A stretch of 64,000 nucleotides of DNA from Dillenia suffruticosa (Eukaryota > Streptophyta > Magnoliopsida > Dilleniales > Dilleniaceae), in the NCBI GenBank assembly GCA_033439265.1, contig JAVTVX010000001.1:20292608-20356607 (forward strand), in the 5' to 3' direction. The position numbers and the translations under genes are program-made. Under the pieces are notes generated by a model. It was not told the origin of the DNA, did no database searches, and saw nothing but the letters and a program-made list of their open reading frames with translations. Of this stretch, positions 22,368 to 33,463 are shown piece after piece. Each line of letters starts with the position of its first letter. Within the stretch, counting starts at the first letter, position 1.

Positions 22368-24183
22368 ATGGCGATTAAGGTTCATGGAGTCCTAATGTCA
22401 ACTTGCACCGCTCGCGTCTTGCTTTGCCTCAATGAGAAAGGCATCGATTTTGAGTTTGTTCCGATCGATCTCGCTGCCGGTACCCACAGAGAGCAACCTT
22501 ACCTTTTGAAAAACGTGAGAATAAAACTACTCTCTTTTTTTTTTTAGAATTTATAAAATTGATAATCGTTATTCGATAATTAATTTTATAACAATGATAA
22601 TTATTAAATAATGATTCAATAGTTACGGATCCAACATAGATGGGAAAAAATTTCAGTAATTGGATATGATTGTTGTTTTGAATGTTTATGCTTTTTGTGC
22701 AGCCATTTGGTCAGGCGCCTACACTCGAAGATGGAGATCTTAGCCTTTTTGGTAAGATTTATTCCTTAAACATTGGGGATGTCTTTGGATTGTCAATGTA
22801 ACCGTTGTTTTAATAAGTCTCTTCACTCCACAATGCCTAAAACCAATGGGGTACTGATAACGTACGTGGGATGAACATCCTGGTCATTTAATTAGATCAA
22901 AAGTTTGACTTCCCTTAAGCACAAAAAAAATAGCGTTAACAGATCTATTCCCATAAAATGAGCTTTGTAATGATCGATTCAGATTAATCTGGATAAAACT
23001 ATGAATATTAAGCAGTGGTCGAGCCATAAAAATAAAAAATAAGAAAAACCCACGAGGTGACTTGAGACCAAATCTCGGCCCGGTACAGTAGGCCTAACTT
23101 GGCCTAATCTGAAAGTTTATACAAGTATAGGTGGTGCTGGTATGGTCCAAGCCCTTCTTTCCTCTCTTATTAATGATATTCAAAATTATATTTTAATCAA
23201 TTCGATTTGAATATTTATATAAATCTTATTTAAAGGTGGCTCTCCCAGCTCAATTTTTCCTATTCTCACCTTTTAATTTCAAAACTTAATTAAGTGATTT
23301 AACATTTCATCCCACCAATCTACTATCCATCGGTTGGTCCAAGCTCACCTTCACTTCACATATTCATACATAATCATTTGATTAGTCAAGACTATGTTTG
23401 AAATAAAAAAGATTACATTAAAAAAACTCTCTCTAAATTAGATCCAATAATATTCATATTAGATTAGTGAAAATATGATTTCGGTTACTAGTCGATTATT
23501 AAAAAAAATACACGATCGTTTGATTCATGACCATGGAAGGTAGAGGTTATAATTTCAAATATTATTTATTTACTTAAAAATTATGACACTGCCTCTCGTC
23601 TCTTTGCCCCCAATTCGCTATTGTTAAAAATGATTGAAATTAGCGCCTTAAAAATTTTCTGCTCTTGCCCTTAATTGCACTAAGCTACTTTGAATAATTT
23701 CTGGCTATTAACGGGTTAGAATCAAGAGCAATCAACCGGTACCTCGCGCGCAAGCACAAGGAGACCGGAATCGATCTCCTCCTCTGCGACGACGAGGAAA
23801 AGTGCGCCATTGTAGATGCATGGCAAGAAGTAGAGGCCCAACAATTCAACCGTCCATTGACAGCAATTTTCAGCCAAATATTTGTGCACCCAATGTTTGA
23901 GATACCCCCAGATGAGCAAATAATGGAGACAGAAACCGAGAGACTAGCAAAAGTTCTTAATGTATATGAAGAAAGGCTATCAAAGTCCAAATATTTGGCA
24001 GGAGAGGAGTACACATTGGCTGATCTTCATCACATTCCGGGCCTTGTTTACTTCATGAGGACTTCAATGGCCTTCTTGATTACTTCAAGGCCCAATGTTA
24101 ATGCTTGGTGGAAGAACATATCCTCTAGGCCTGCATCCATTAAAGTGGCAGAGGGCCTTAAGATGGAGTGGATTAGATATTAA
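22368..24183 (+). CDS. Phi-class glutathione S-transferase (copy 1)
   Basis: Three exons: 22368-22514, 22703-22751 and 23720-24183, with introns in phase 0 and phase 1, the arrangement usual for plant GSTF genes; 219 residues. The N-terminal thioredoxin-like domain has the phi active-site serine in MSTCTARVLLC (Ser11) and the glutathione-site block PFGQAPTLEDGDLSLF leading into ESRAINRYL. The C-terminal helical domain shows YEERLSKSKYLAGEEYTLAD, the phi/theta signature with its helix N-cap. GSTFs conjugate glutathione to electrophiles or carry ligands such as flavonoids in the cytosol. ATG 22368 is chosen because it gives MAIKVHGV. A second phi GST lies 5.4 kb downstream in the same orientation. 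Confidence 0.93.
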
Positions 24184-24327
24184 AAAAAAAAAAAACATGC
24201 AGTATTCAGTTTTTCTTTCTAAATTTCTCTATCTTCTCGCTACCCTCATGTAAGAACCCAAAGAAAAAGATAAAATAAAATTCCTCAAAAACCCTAGAAT
24301 TGTAAGTGAAAGACTCTTGTCCCCCTA

Positions 24328-24500
24328 TTTTTTTTTATTAAATTATTGGTATCTGATAATTATACTAAATCTGATTAAATCTGATTCGAATCATATTAAT
24401 TTCTTAAAGAACTAAACTTTCACACTTATTTTCATCATATATAAAACTTACTTATTTAAGAGGTATCAGTATTCAACCACCAGATCAATTAGGCATTAGT
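24328..24500 (-). mobile_element. SINE-like element
   Basis: On the plus strand a T-run is followed by ATTGGTATCTGATAATTATA, AATCTGATTCGAATCA, and ends GTATTCAACCACCAGATCAA. It is the reverse orientation of the 17251-17428 family. Confidence 0.55.
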
Positions 24501-24821
24501 TTAGTACCCTTATGTTAATAGGGAGAAAATGGTCGGAAGAAAATGAAATTTAGCTTAGCACTTTCCGGTAAGGAGAGTACAATAATAATTATATGACGAG
24601 TTTAGGTGTAATTTTTTTCAAAAAATCATTGATATGATAATAGATTTTTATTTTTATTTTACACAAAATAATATTAAAATAAATTAAAACAAGAAGATAT
24701 TTCTCATATCAGAACATAGTTGTGTTTCGTGGCATATAATATGGATGTTAATATTAATATTACAAAAGTAAGTCACGTGGAATTGAAAGGAGCATGCATA
24801 TCCGTAACATACATACATACA

Positions 24822-24883
<62 letters not shown>

Positions 24884-24888
24884 TTTTA
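24822..24888 (+). repeat. (TA)n microsatellite plus T-run
   Basis: About 22 TA units are followed directly by about 23 T. Confidence 0.95.
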
Positions 24889-25619
24889 TTGCCTACCCAG
24901 CTAAGTACCCTAATGTTGGGGTCACAAAAATGTTTTGGTAGGTCCATCTAACCTACAATACTGGGGTTGTTGGCTCAACCTGAGAGCTCTGAGACTTGAC
25001 TTTAGATCGGATTATCGGATAGCTTTTGGATAAATAGATTATAAGAATTTTAGAGTCATAACCAAATAAAATAATATAAAATCTTAAATCAATAAATCGT
25101 CGAATTAATAGATAAAAGTGTTATTCTTAAAATAGAATCGATAAATATTCGAATCAAATTAATTAATATATAATTTTGGATACTAGTTAATATAGTAAAA
25201 AAATAATACGAAATCTTAGGAATTTATTATTTTAATAAAATATTATAATAAATTGAAATTATATAAAAAATCTATTACTATAAAATATAAACAAATAATT
25301 TTAAAATTAAATCAATTTTAAAATATAAACAAATAATTTAATATATAATATTTTGATATATAATATTCTAATACATAATATTTTCTAATAATTTTAATAA
25401 ATCATCGAATCATGCGTGATATATGATCCAAAACTGTGTCGTTCGAGATATATATTTTATTCAAATTTCTGATTAATTAATAGCAAATATTATTCTTTTT
25501 AAACAATTTATAAAATTCAATTTTAAGAAATTGTGTTGGTATACCCATAAAAGTGGCTTGGGTGTGGTCGTCCGAACACGAGACCACACTCCCCTCACGT
25601 GACCTTTTTGATTTTTGTG

Positions 25620-27420
25620 CATGCACCTTTTTTTTTTTTTTTTAATCCAGATTCTTCTCATATTTTTAAAATCCTTTTTTTCATTCAAATCCTTTTTTTT
25701 CCGTTCGAATCAATCCTCTTTTTTGACCCTTTTTTTTTATTCGGGTCCTTTCTTTTTTTATTTTTAGATTTTTTTTTTCATTCAGATCTTTTCTATTTTA
25801 AATCTTTTATCTATATATCTATATGTAATATGAAATAAAAACACTCAAAGATGTGGTTGTCCAATGCTTTTTTTTTTGAACCCTACTTTTTTTTCTTACA
25901 TTTAGATCCTTTTTTTTTTCTATATATCTATATAGCTATATATAAAAGAAAAGGCGGGCTGGGTGTGGTGGTCCCACTCACCCCAGTTTTTTTCATTCGA
26001 ATCATTTTTTCTCATTTAAATCCTTTATTTTTTGACTTTTTTTTTTCATTCGAATCCTTTTTTTTTTTTTTTATCTGGTTTTGATTTTCTTTTGAGTTCT
26101 TCGTCATTCCTCTTATTATTTTTTTAATCGATTTTGGTTTTACTTAGATCCTTCATTTTTTGGGTATAGGTTTTTCTGCTTTAATTTTTTTACTCCACTT
26201 GTTAACTATAGTTTTTTTTTTCCGTTCATGTCCTTTCTTTTTTTTTTTTGAAGTCTTTTTTTTTTTATTCAGATTCATCCACTTTTTTTTAACCATTTTT
26301 TACGTAACTCCTACTATTTTTTGACCCCCTTTTTTCAATCAAATTCTTCTTTTTATTTTTTTACCCGATTTTGTTTTTTGCTTAGATCCTTTATTTTTTT
26401 GAGACACAGGTTTTTTTTTCCTCTTTTTTGGACTCTACTTGTTGACCATAGTATTTTAATTTTTTTCGTTCATGTCCTTCCTCTTTTTTTTTGGACCCAC
26501 ATTTTTTTTTGTTTAGATTTGTCCTCTTTTTATTTTTTATCATTTTTTTCTCCTAAGTCGGTCATTTTTTTGACATAGACTTTTTTCCTCTTTTGTTTTT
26601 TATTTTGCCCCACTTCTTCATGACGCGCTCGAATGGTCGTCTTTTTATTTTTAGACCATAGTTTTTTTCCATTCAGATTTTTTCACTTTTTTTAACCTTT
26701 TTTTCATTTAGACCCTTTTTCTTTTTATTTTTTACCCCGGTTTTTTCTTAAATCCTTCATTTTTAGAACATAGGTTTTTCCCCTTGATTTGGACCTACTT
26801 GTTCATTCAAGTCCTTACTATTTTTTTTGACTCACTTTTCTTTCGCTTGGATCATTCATTTTTTTTTACATTGGTTTTTCCCTTTTCGTTTCTTTTGGAC
26901 CTCACGAATTGTTGTTTCTTTATTTTTAAATCATAATTTTTTTTTTCATTCAGCTTCTTGCTTTTTTTATTTTGGCCATTTTTCCTTTTTATTTTTTTAA
27001 CCCTTTTTCTTAAGTCTTTCATTTTTTGGAACATAGATTTTTCCCTTTTTTTGGCCCCACTTATCTGTTCAGCTCTTTGCTCTTGTTTCGACCTAGTCTT
27101 TTTTTCATTTGAGTCCTTCATTTTGTTTGAATGTAGGTTTTTCTGCCATTTGTTATTTTGGGCATCACGGATTGCCGTCTCTTTATTTTTAAACTATAGA
27201 TTTTTTTTTTCATTCAAATATTTACTCATTTTATTTTTTTTTCCTTTTTTTTCTCTTAATTCTTCATTTTTTTGACATGGATTTTTTCCTTTATGTTTTT
27301 TTTTTTTACCCTGTGAATCGTCGTCCCTTTATTTCTATTACCTTTTTATTCAACTTATTACATTTTTTTTTACCTTATTCAATGGCATTTTTTAGAACTC
27401 CATTAGTTGGTTTTTTTTTC
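25620..27420 (+). repeat. T-strand-biased degenerate tandem repeat
   Basis: About 1.8 kb in which the plus strand is dominated by T-runs broken by recurring phrases: CTTAGATCCTTCATTTTTT near 26137, 26382, 26752, 27012 and 27256 (variants), and a TCTTTATTTTTAAA-type phrase preceded by CGAATTG/CGGATTG at about 26626, 26902 and 27167. The latter are about 270 bases apart, suggesting a higher-order unit near 270 bases with shorter sub-repeats. Purines are scarce on this strand. No open frame there is meaningful. Confidence 0.75.
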
Positions 27421-28169
27421 TTATCACTAATATACGTCATATTTTTCATTGATATAGATAATGATTTAATTTAGATATTGAGTTAATTATAGATTTAATA
27501 TGTGTTTATAAAATTAAAAAATACAATTCACATCTTGTGGGGTATAAAAGAAAAAGGCTAATTGGTGTAATTGTTCTCTAGTGTGACCAACATGTGACCT
27601 CTCTCTAAAGAAGTCAAAATGTTGTCTGAGCCTATATTGTCTTTGCTTAGTAATTGTTCACCATTTTCACTTGTCGTTTTACTTTTAAGATTTATATATT
27701 TTTTTGAAATTTCGGATCTAAATATATTTATGTAATGTAAATCTCAAAGGTAAAATTAATATGAAGCACTCTCATCTCAAAATTTAAAAACCCTTAAATC
27801 TATTAAAAGAGATTTTAAAATTATCAAAATTATCTATTATAATCAAAATCTTAATATTTTAATTGTCCATAATTTGATAATTATATTATAAATCTAATAA
27901 ATTATAATTATTTTTAATAATTTTTTTTCGCGACTATTTTCGTTTAATATTAGAAGTCAGTGGTTGGGATTATTACTATTAAAAAAGAAAAAAAATTATA
28001 AATAGATAATAATGTGCCATCTCATTCTTAAAAAAAAAAAATAAAATTAATAGTACTTTTTAGCACCACACCAACACGAGTGGGAGAAGTACTTTTACTT
28101 GCCCTGTAATCAATTCTAAATTTATTCTTTTTTTTTAATATTAAGAGTAAAATGAGAAAACCAATATAG

Positions 28170-28515
28170 TTGTAATAAATATGTTAAATTAATTATTATT
28201 TATATAAAATTTTTTATATTTTTATATTTAATAAATTATTTACTTATTTAATTATAAATTTTATTTTTTATATTATTTATTTTATAATTAATAATTAAAT
28301 ATTTAATAATATAATAAAGATGACTATTCTATTATTTTTATAAAATAGTTAATATTTTTATAAAATAATTAATATTTTTATAAAATAATTAATATTTATA
28401 TAAAATAATTAATATTTTTTATATTTATGCATTTTCGATATTATTATAAAGTTATGTTTTACCAAATAATTTCGTATCGGTTTTTATTTTTTTATTTCCG
28501 TTTTCTGTACAACCT
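28170..28515 (+). repeat. Dispersed AT-rich repeat, copy 1
   Basis: About 340 bases, beginning near TATGTTAAATTAATTATTAT and ending near TTATTTCCGTTTTCTGTAC, are matched in order by 38988-39330. Shared landmarks include ATGACTATTCTATTATTTT and TTATAATTAATAATTA. It contains four near-tandem copies of an AATTAATATTTTTATAAAAT-type unit at 28325-28410. Confidence 0.6.
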
Positions 28516-28784
28516 AGGTAGTATTTGATATATTCTTTTAAATATCCAATCATGTATATGTATTTAATTTCATTTTACTATGCCAAATTACATATTAATT
28601 GTTAATCCAAGTGTTAGTCACAAATTTTGATCAATAACTTGGATTAAAAAAACAAGAAAATTCACATTATTTTCAACAAATGGCATTAAGGGTGTGTTGG
28701 GCTTTTGGCTATGTCCAAAAGCACTTTTCAACAACTCTTTTTTTCTTTATTTTTTAAATAATGTTGAATAAAAAATAAAAAATT

Positions 28785-28935
28785 AAATAGATAAAATCTT
28801 ATTTGATAATTTATTTTAATATATTTTGATTGATTTTTAATTAAATATTTATTTAAATTTATTAAAATATACTGATAATTCAATTAAAAATCAATTAAAA
28901 TATGATAAAATAGATTATTACATAAAATTTGATTT
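28785..28935. mobile_element. Fold-back (MITE-like) inverted repeat
   Basis: Arms at about 28785-28843 and 28880-28935 are imperfect reverse complements (for example TTTTGATTGATTTTTAATT against AATTAAAAATCAATTAAAA) around a loop of about 36 bases. Related sequence occurs near 60830-60920. I did not find a clear target duplication. Confidence 0.45.
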
Positions 28936-29129
28936 ATGCAATTCTCCAATAATTCAGTTCACATAGCATTTTTTCCCCCAAAGATACAAATTAAACCCTA
29001 TAATTTTTATTAAGAGTTCAACACGACTCGAATCGAATGAGACTGTGATGATTAAAAAAAAAAAAAGATAACTTGGGCATATTGCAATTTGGCATTTGTC
29101 ATACAAATAATAAAATAAATATAATGAAA

Positions 29130-29290
29130 CAACAATCTAGTTGATCAAGTGATCGAATATCAATTTCTTTTAAATAAAATTTTATATTTAAATTTTATAT
29201 ATAAAAAAGTAGATATAATAGAGTTGTGATTTTTAAATATTCAATTTGAATCAAATTAGATTTAATCATTAAAATATTATGTGGATACGT
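29130..29290 (+). mobile_element. SINE-like element
   Basis: It has the same layout as 17251-17428: AATCTAGTTGATCAAGTGAT head, a TTTATATTTAAATTTTATAT B-box-like region, and a body with AATTTGAATCAAATTAGATT. Confidence 0.5.
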
Positions 29291-29630
29291 GATTTATTAA
29301 AATATATATATAATGATGTGGTTGACCTTACCTAATAAATGGGTATCCAAAATTTATAGTTGGACAGAAGTGATGAAGATTGCAGTGCTTTGATAAATTA
29401 ATTCTAAATTCTGAACAAAAATCACATGGCCATCTGTCGATCTACACCAAACCATTGACTAAAAACAGTAAAAAAAAATAAAAATAAAAATAAAAAATAA
29501 ATTATAAATAAATTTAAATAAATGTCTCGTAGGTTATAAATTCTTGTACTTGTTTTCTATCCCCCACCCCCATCCCACCTGCTCTACATATTTCAACTCA
29601 TATCTTTTTGGTGGGCTAGTAAGCTCAAAA

Positions 29631-29953
29631 ATGGCTGACCGGAAAGTGTATGGCACGTTGTGGTCGACGGAGACACTTAGGGTTATAGCTTCTTTCTATG
29701 AGCATGAGCTTGACTTTGAGTTCATCCCCGTCGATGTTTTGTCCGGCGATCTTCAACGGGAACCTCTTCTCTCTTTAAATGTAAGTCTGATTCTTATTTT
29801 ATGTTAAGAGTGAAGTTTTATGGTCTTTTATTTTATATAATACATAAATATATAAATATTTATTGTTTTCATAAATATTTATACATAGTTAACGGTGATC
29901 AGATCCATTCAATAGTTTTTATTTTTCATGGGAGGAGACAGTAAAAACCCATC

Positions 29954-29987
<34 letters not shown>

Positions 29988-31294
29988 GTAAAAAAGATTT
30001 TTAAAAAATAAAAGAAAAAAATTGGTTCTGCATCCATAAAAATGTGATAAAATGATGGGTTTCTCTCTCTCTCTCTCTCTCTCTCTCATATCTCATCTAT
30101 AGTTGTGTTGTTGTTGAGCGGATTTTGAAATATTATTATTTTGTTGGTCAGCCTTTTGGCGAAGTTCCGGTGTTTCAAGACGGAGACTTGATCCTCATTG
30201 GTGAGTGCTTTGTCGAAACCAATGCATATATATATTTTTGATTGTTTTGACTTGATCCATCATCGAGTGTCCGAAATTTTATTATGAATAATCTTGATCG
30301 AGTTGTTGTCAGATCCCAATTAGGAGAAAACTCTCTCAATATCATTTTTATTACTACTAAAATTCGAATCTCAATTCTTGATATGACGTGTTAGTATCCT
30401 TCCCACTAGAGTAACGGAGTGTTACTACTAACGCATATTTTTCTGCCCTCTATTAATAACACCTTTTTCTGTTTCCCGGGAAATCACCCATAAAAAATAG
30501 GGTTTTTTTTTCTCCCCTAAAAAAATTACTTTTTTTTTTGTTATGGGGGTAAATTTTTTATTTTTGCATGATTTAAAAGGGGGTAAACCGGAACATTTAT
30601 TTATTTTTATTTATTTAACCTTTCTAACATTATTCACATATTGGTTTGCATACTCGTGTTTAATTTTTCATTTATAAGGATATTTTTAGAATTTTCAACT
30701 CATTAAATTTATAATTGTTGGATTGTAATCTAACGATTCCCATAAAAAATGATAATTATTGGACGATACATGACCATCAACACCGGACGATAGAATGACT
30801 CAATTTATAATCTTGTAGCCTAAGAGTTTTTACTGTTTGGTGCAGAGTCAAGGGCAGCAATGAGATACATGGCATTTGAATACCCAGCACCGGGAAAAGA
30901 ACATGTGTTCAAGGACCCTTTACTCCAAGGTATTGTAGCTGGATGGATAGACGTTGAAGATCACCAATTTGATCCCCCAGCATTCAAGCTCATCAATGAG
31001 CTTGTGCTCCAGCCCAAAAGGGGCATGAAACCAGACCAAGCCATTGTGACAGATGCAGAGACCAAGCTTGGCAGTGTGCTTGACGTATATGAAGAAAGGC
31101 TCACCAAGTTGAAGTACTTAGCCGGAGATGTGTTCACCTCGGCTGATCTAACCCACATCCCTGACTTGTACTTTCTAATGGGCTCACCGGCGAAGGCGCT
31201 CATCGAGTCGCGCCCTCATGTGAAGTCTTGGTGTGAGGAGATCATGGCTCGACCCACTTGGACCAAAGTGCAAGAACTGATGGCCAAAGCTTGA
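29631..31294 (+). CDS. Phi-class glutathione S-transferase (copy 2)
   Basis: Three exons: 29631-29780, 30152-30200 and 30846-31294, 215 residues. Exon 2 is exactly as long (49 bases) as in copy 1 and intron phases (0 and 1) are the same. Active-site serine is in GTLWSTETLRV (Ser12); the second block is PFGEVPVFQDGDLILI then ESRAAMRYMA; the C-terminal signature is YEERLTKLKYLAGDVFTSAD. The sequence has diverged far from copy 1, so the duplication is not recent. It is expected to be a cytosolic glutathione conjugating or ligand-carrying enzyme; substrate unknown. The first intron carries (TA)n at 29956-29978 and (TC)14 at 30061-30088. Confidence 0.93.
30258..30425 (-). mobile_element. SINE-like element in GST copy 2 intron 2
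   Basis: Plus-strand order GTGTCCGAAATTTTATTATG, GATCGAGTTG, AATTCGAATCTCAATTC and CCCACTAGAGTAACGG reads as a reverse-oriented tRNA-derived element with a B-box-like GATTCGAATT and an A-box-like GTTACTCTAGTGGG. Confidence 0.45.
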
Positions 31295-31467
31295 CCGGAT
31301 ATTTTTGCAAAGTTGGGTCTCATTTTCTGTAGGTGGGCGGGCGTGCAATAAAAAATTTGCTTGTTAAAAATGCTATATGTGTCAAATTATTTAGACGATA
31401 ATAAACAATAGTTTGGGTCTTCATGTAATATAAGGGAACAAAATCATTAAATAGAACCGACGTAACA

Positions 31468-31625
31468 ATTGAGCGCTACACTCTCTTAATCATAGACCCT
31501 GAATTCAAGCCATGGGAATGTTTGATAGAGTTCACCCCTCCATGGAGGGTTCTATAATGTTTAGGTTTGATTTATCGGACTAAATCTGAATATCGAACAG
31601 AGATAAATAATTTACTTAACAAAAA
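31468..31625 (+). mobile_element. SINE-like element
   Basis: Head ATTGAGCGCTACACTCTC, B-box-like GAATTCAAGCC, body ending TTTATCGGACTAAATCTGAA and an A-containing tail; related to 22003-22170. Confidence 0.5.
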
Positions 31626-31930
31626 GAAAATCATCAAATAGACAATTTGATGCTCTAATCTTAAGAATAATGTTAGAACAAAACTTGTGTGTTCGCATAA
31701 ATATTTGATTTCAATCTGTTCTGAAAGGGAGGAGTCAATTTAGATTTCAATTTACTGTTACACTTAAATTTATAAAGTCCAATTATGAGGATGGGCGGGG
31801 GGGATGTACATGAGATAACTTTTCAGTTCCAACCCGTTGTATTAGGTTCCAACTCTAATTGAGTTTGAACCTGTCGACCTCGAACCCCTAATAGTGTCAA
31901 CCAGGCAATTCTTTCCTTTAGTTAGGTATA

Positions 31931-32115
31931 TTTTATTTTATTTTTATAAATTGTCGGTGTTCGATAATTATAGATTTAATTAAATCTGGTTTAAATTAGA
32001 TTAGATTATTAACGAACAAAATTCTTTCGATATCTATTTTTTATATATAAAAGATTTGAACCCGATATTTTATTTAATGATACCTATATTTAACTACTGA
32101 ATTAATTAAATATTG
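31931..32115 (-). mobile_element. SINE-like element
   Basis: A reverse-oriented copy of the 17251-17428 family: plus-strand landmarks TGTCGGTGTTCGATAATTAT, AGATTTGAACCCGATATTTT and CTGAATTAATTAAATATTG. Confidence 0.55.
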
Positions 32116-32839
32116 ATTCAAAAAGATAACAATGATGTGGAAATCATAAATTGAGAAAAATAGTGAGAATTAACTCCCAGCTCTTTCCATTGTTTTAGAA
32201 ATGAGTGGTTTCGATTCCATTTATATTTTTTTATTTTGAACAACGAAAAAAATAAGTTATCGAACGGTCTAAGTATTTATTAGGAGATAAATTCTTTTCG
32301 TTTTTTTAATTGACTATCAGTATTCAAAAATTTAATTAATTTTTTTTAAATAATTATGAAATCCAATTAAGGTTGGTTCTCCAATATCAATTTTTTATTT
32401 TCAAAACTCGAATTCAAAATTTTAGTTAAATGAGTTTAATGTTTTATCATTGGGGCATAGATAATTGGTAGAATAGAAATTCTTTCCATCTCAGCAACAC
32501 CATTATATCTTTCTCTTACAATCATAATTATTAATCAAATTAACATTTTAAACGGGAGAAAATCTCAGAGTCATGCTCGGAGGGAGGACCGGTTCTATCC
32601 TTCTCTTTTTTTTGCGGGGTGGGGGGCCGTTATTTTGCACAAACCAGGGCCTGAAAATAGCCCAATGGGCGCCCATAAGGGTTAGGCCAATATTGTTTTT
32701 CATGAACCCGGTCCAGTGCAACAGCTAGCCTTTTTTTTTTAATTTATTTTTTTGAACCTCCGAGTATAGGAAAGGGCTCACGAGAAAATTACAGCTGGCC
32801 TTCTTTTAGCTTCAGGCGAGAAAACTCAAAAAGTATTCC

Positions 32840-32847
32840 AAACCCTA
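32840..32847 (+). promoter_or_regulatory. telo-box (AAACCCTA) in the NIP7 5' region
   Basis: AAACCCTA lies 53 bases before the NIP7 start codon. Telo-boxes are common just downstream of the transcription start in plant ribosomal protein and ribosome biogenesis genes, often with TGGGCY (site II) motifs, which also occur upstream here near 32665. The motif is short, so chance is possible. Confidence 0.5.
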
Positions 32848-32899
32848 GCCACATAAACCCTTGAAATTTTGAGAGAGGGAGAGAGAGGAGGGAGGGAAG

Positions 32900-33463
32900 A
32901 TGAGACCTTTAGACGAGAGCGAAACAACACAAGTTTTCGAAAAGCTATACAAATTCGTAGGCAACAATCTGAAGAACATAGTCGAAAATCCAGCACATGA
33001 GGGTCCTGATTCAAACCCTGGTCGTTATTGCTTTCGTCTGCAGAAGAACAAAGTCTACTATGTGAGTGAATCACTAGTCAAACGCGCGACGAACATTGGT
33101 AGAGACAACCTCGTCTCTCTTGGCACTTGCATAGGCAAATTCACAAAGGGAGGTAAATTTCATTTGACAGTTCAAGCTCTGCCTCTTTTAGCTTCCAATG
33201 CAAAGCACAAGATTTGGCTCAAACCCACCTCGGAAATGTCCTTCTTGTACGGAAACCATGTTTTGAAGGGTGGGGTTGAGAAGATCACGGAGAATATTGT
33301 GGCTAATGATGGGGTTGTTGTGTTTTCTATGTCCGATGTTCCTTTGGGGTTTGGAATTGCGGCTCATTCTACCCAGGAAAGTAGGAAATTGGACCCGAAT
33401 GCAAACGTTATTCTTCATCAGGCTGATATTGGAGAGTATCTTAGGATGGAGGATGAGCTTTGA
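32900..33463 (+). CDS. NIP7: 60S ribosome biogenesis factor NIP7
   Basis: Intronless, 187 residues. It starts [20 protein letters not shown] like eukaryotic NIP7, has the block [19 protein letters not shown] and [18 protein letters not shown] in the N-terminal domain (about 1-95), and a C-terminal PUA domain (about 98-180) with [35 protein letters not shown] and [18 protein letters not shown]7 binds pre-rRNA and is needed for 27S pre-rRNA processing and 60S subunit assembly in the nucleolus. Compared with human NIP7 (180 residues) it carries a short insertion, PAHEGPDSN, around residues 32-40. A GA-rich leader ends just before the ATG. Decayed copies of its 3' end lie about 1.7 and 2.2 kb downstream. 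Confidence 0.96.
   Translation: MRPLDESETTQVFEKLYKFVGNNLKNIVENPAHEGPDSNPGRYCFRLQKNKVYYVSESLVKRATNIGRDNLVSLGTCIGKFTKGGKFHLTVQALPLLASNAKHKIWLKPTSEMSFLYGNHVLKGGVEKITENIVANDGVVVFSMSDVPLGFGIAAHSTQESRKLDPNANVILHQADIGEYLRMEDEL

Larger units (their letters stand above)
24184..29630. other. Intergenic region between the two GST genes
   Basis: This is 5.4 kb of very AT-rich DNA. It holds a SINE-like element at 24328-24500 (-), a (TA)22 plus T-run at 24822-24888, the T-biased satellite at 25620-27420, a dispersed AT-rich repeat at 28170-28515, a fold-back element near 28785-28935 and a SINE-like element at 29130-29290 (+). No gene is seen. Confidence 0.6.
31295..32899. other. Intergenic region between GST copy 2 and NIP7
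   Basis: It contains SINE-like copies at 31468-31625 (+) and 31931-32115 (-), a weaker reverse copy near 32310-32450, and the NIP7 promoter with GGGCC-rich and TGGGC-type motifs near 32640-32690. Confidence 0.55.

Noticed and set aside
25599-27474. Phe-rich frames across the T-biased satellite
   Set aside because: TTT runs encode poly-Phe in any frame; these are artefacts of base composition.
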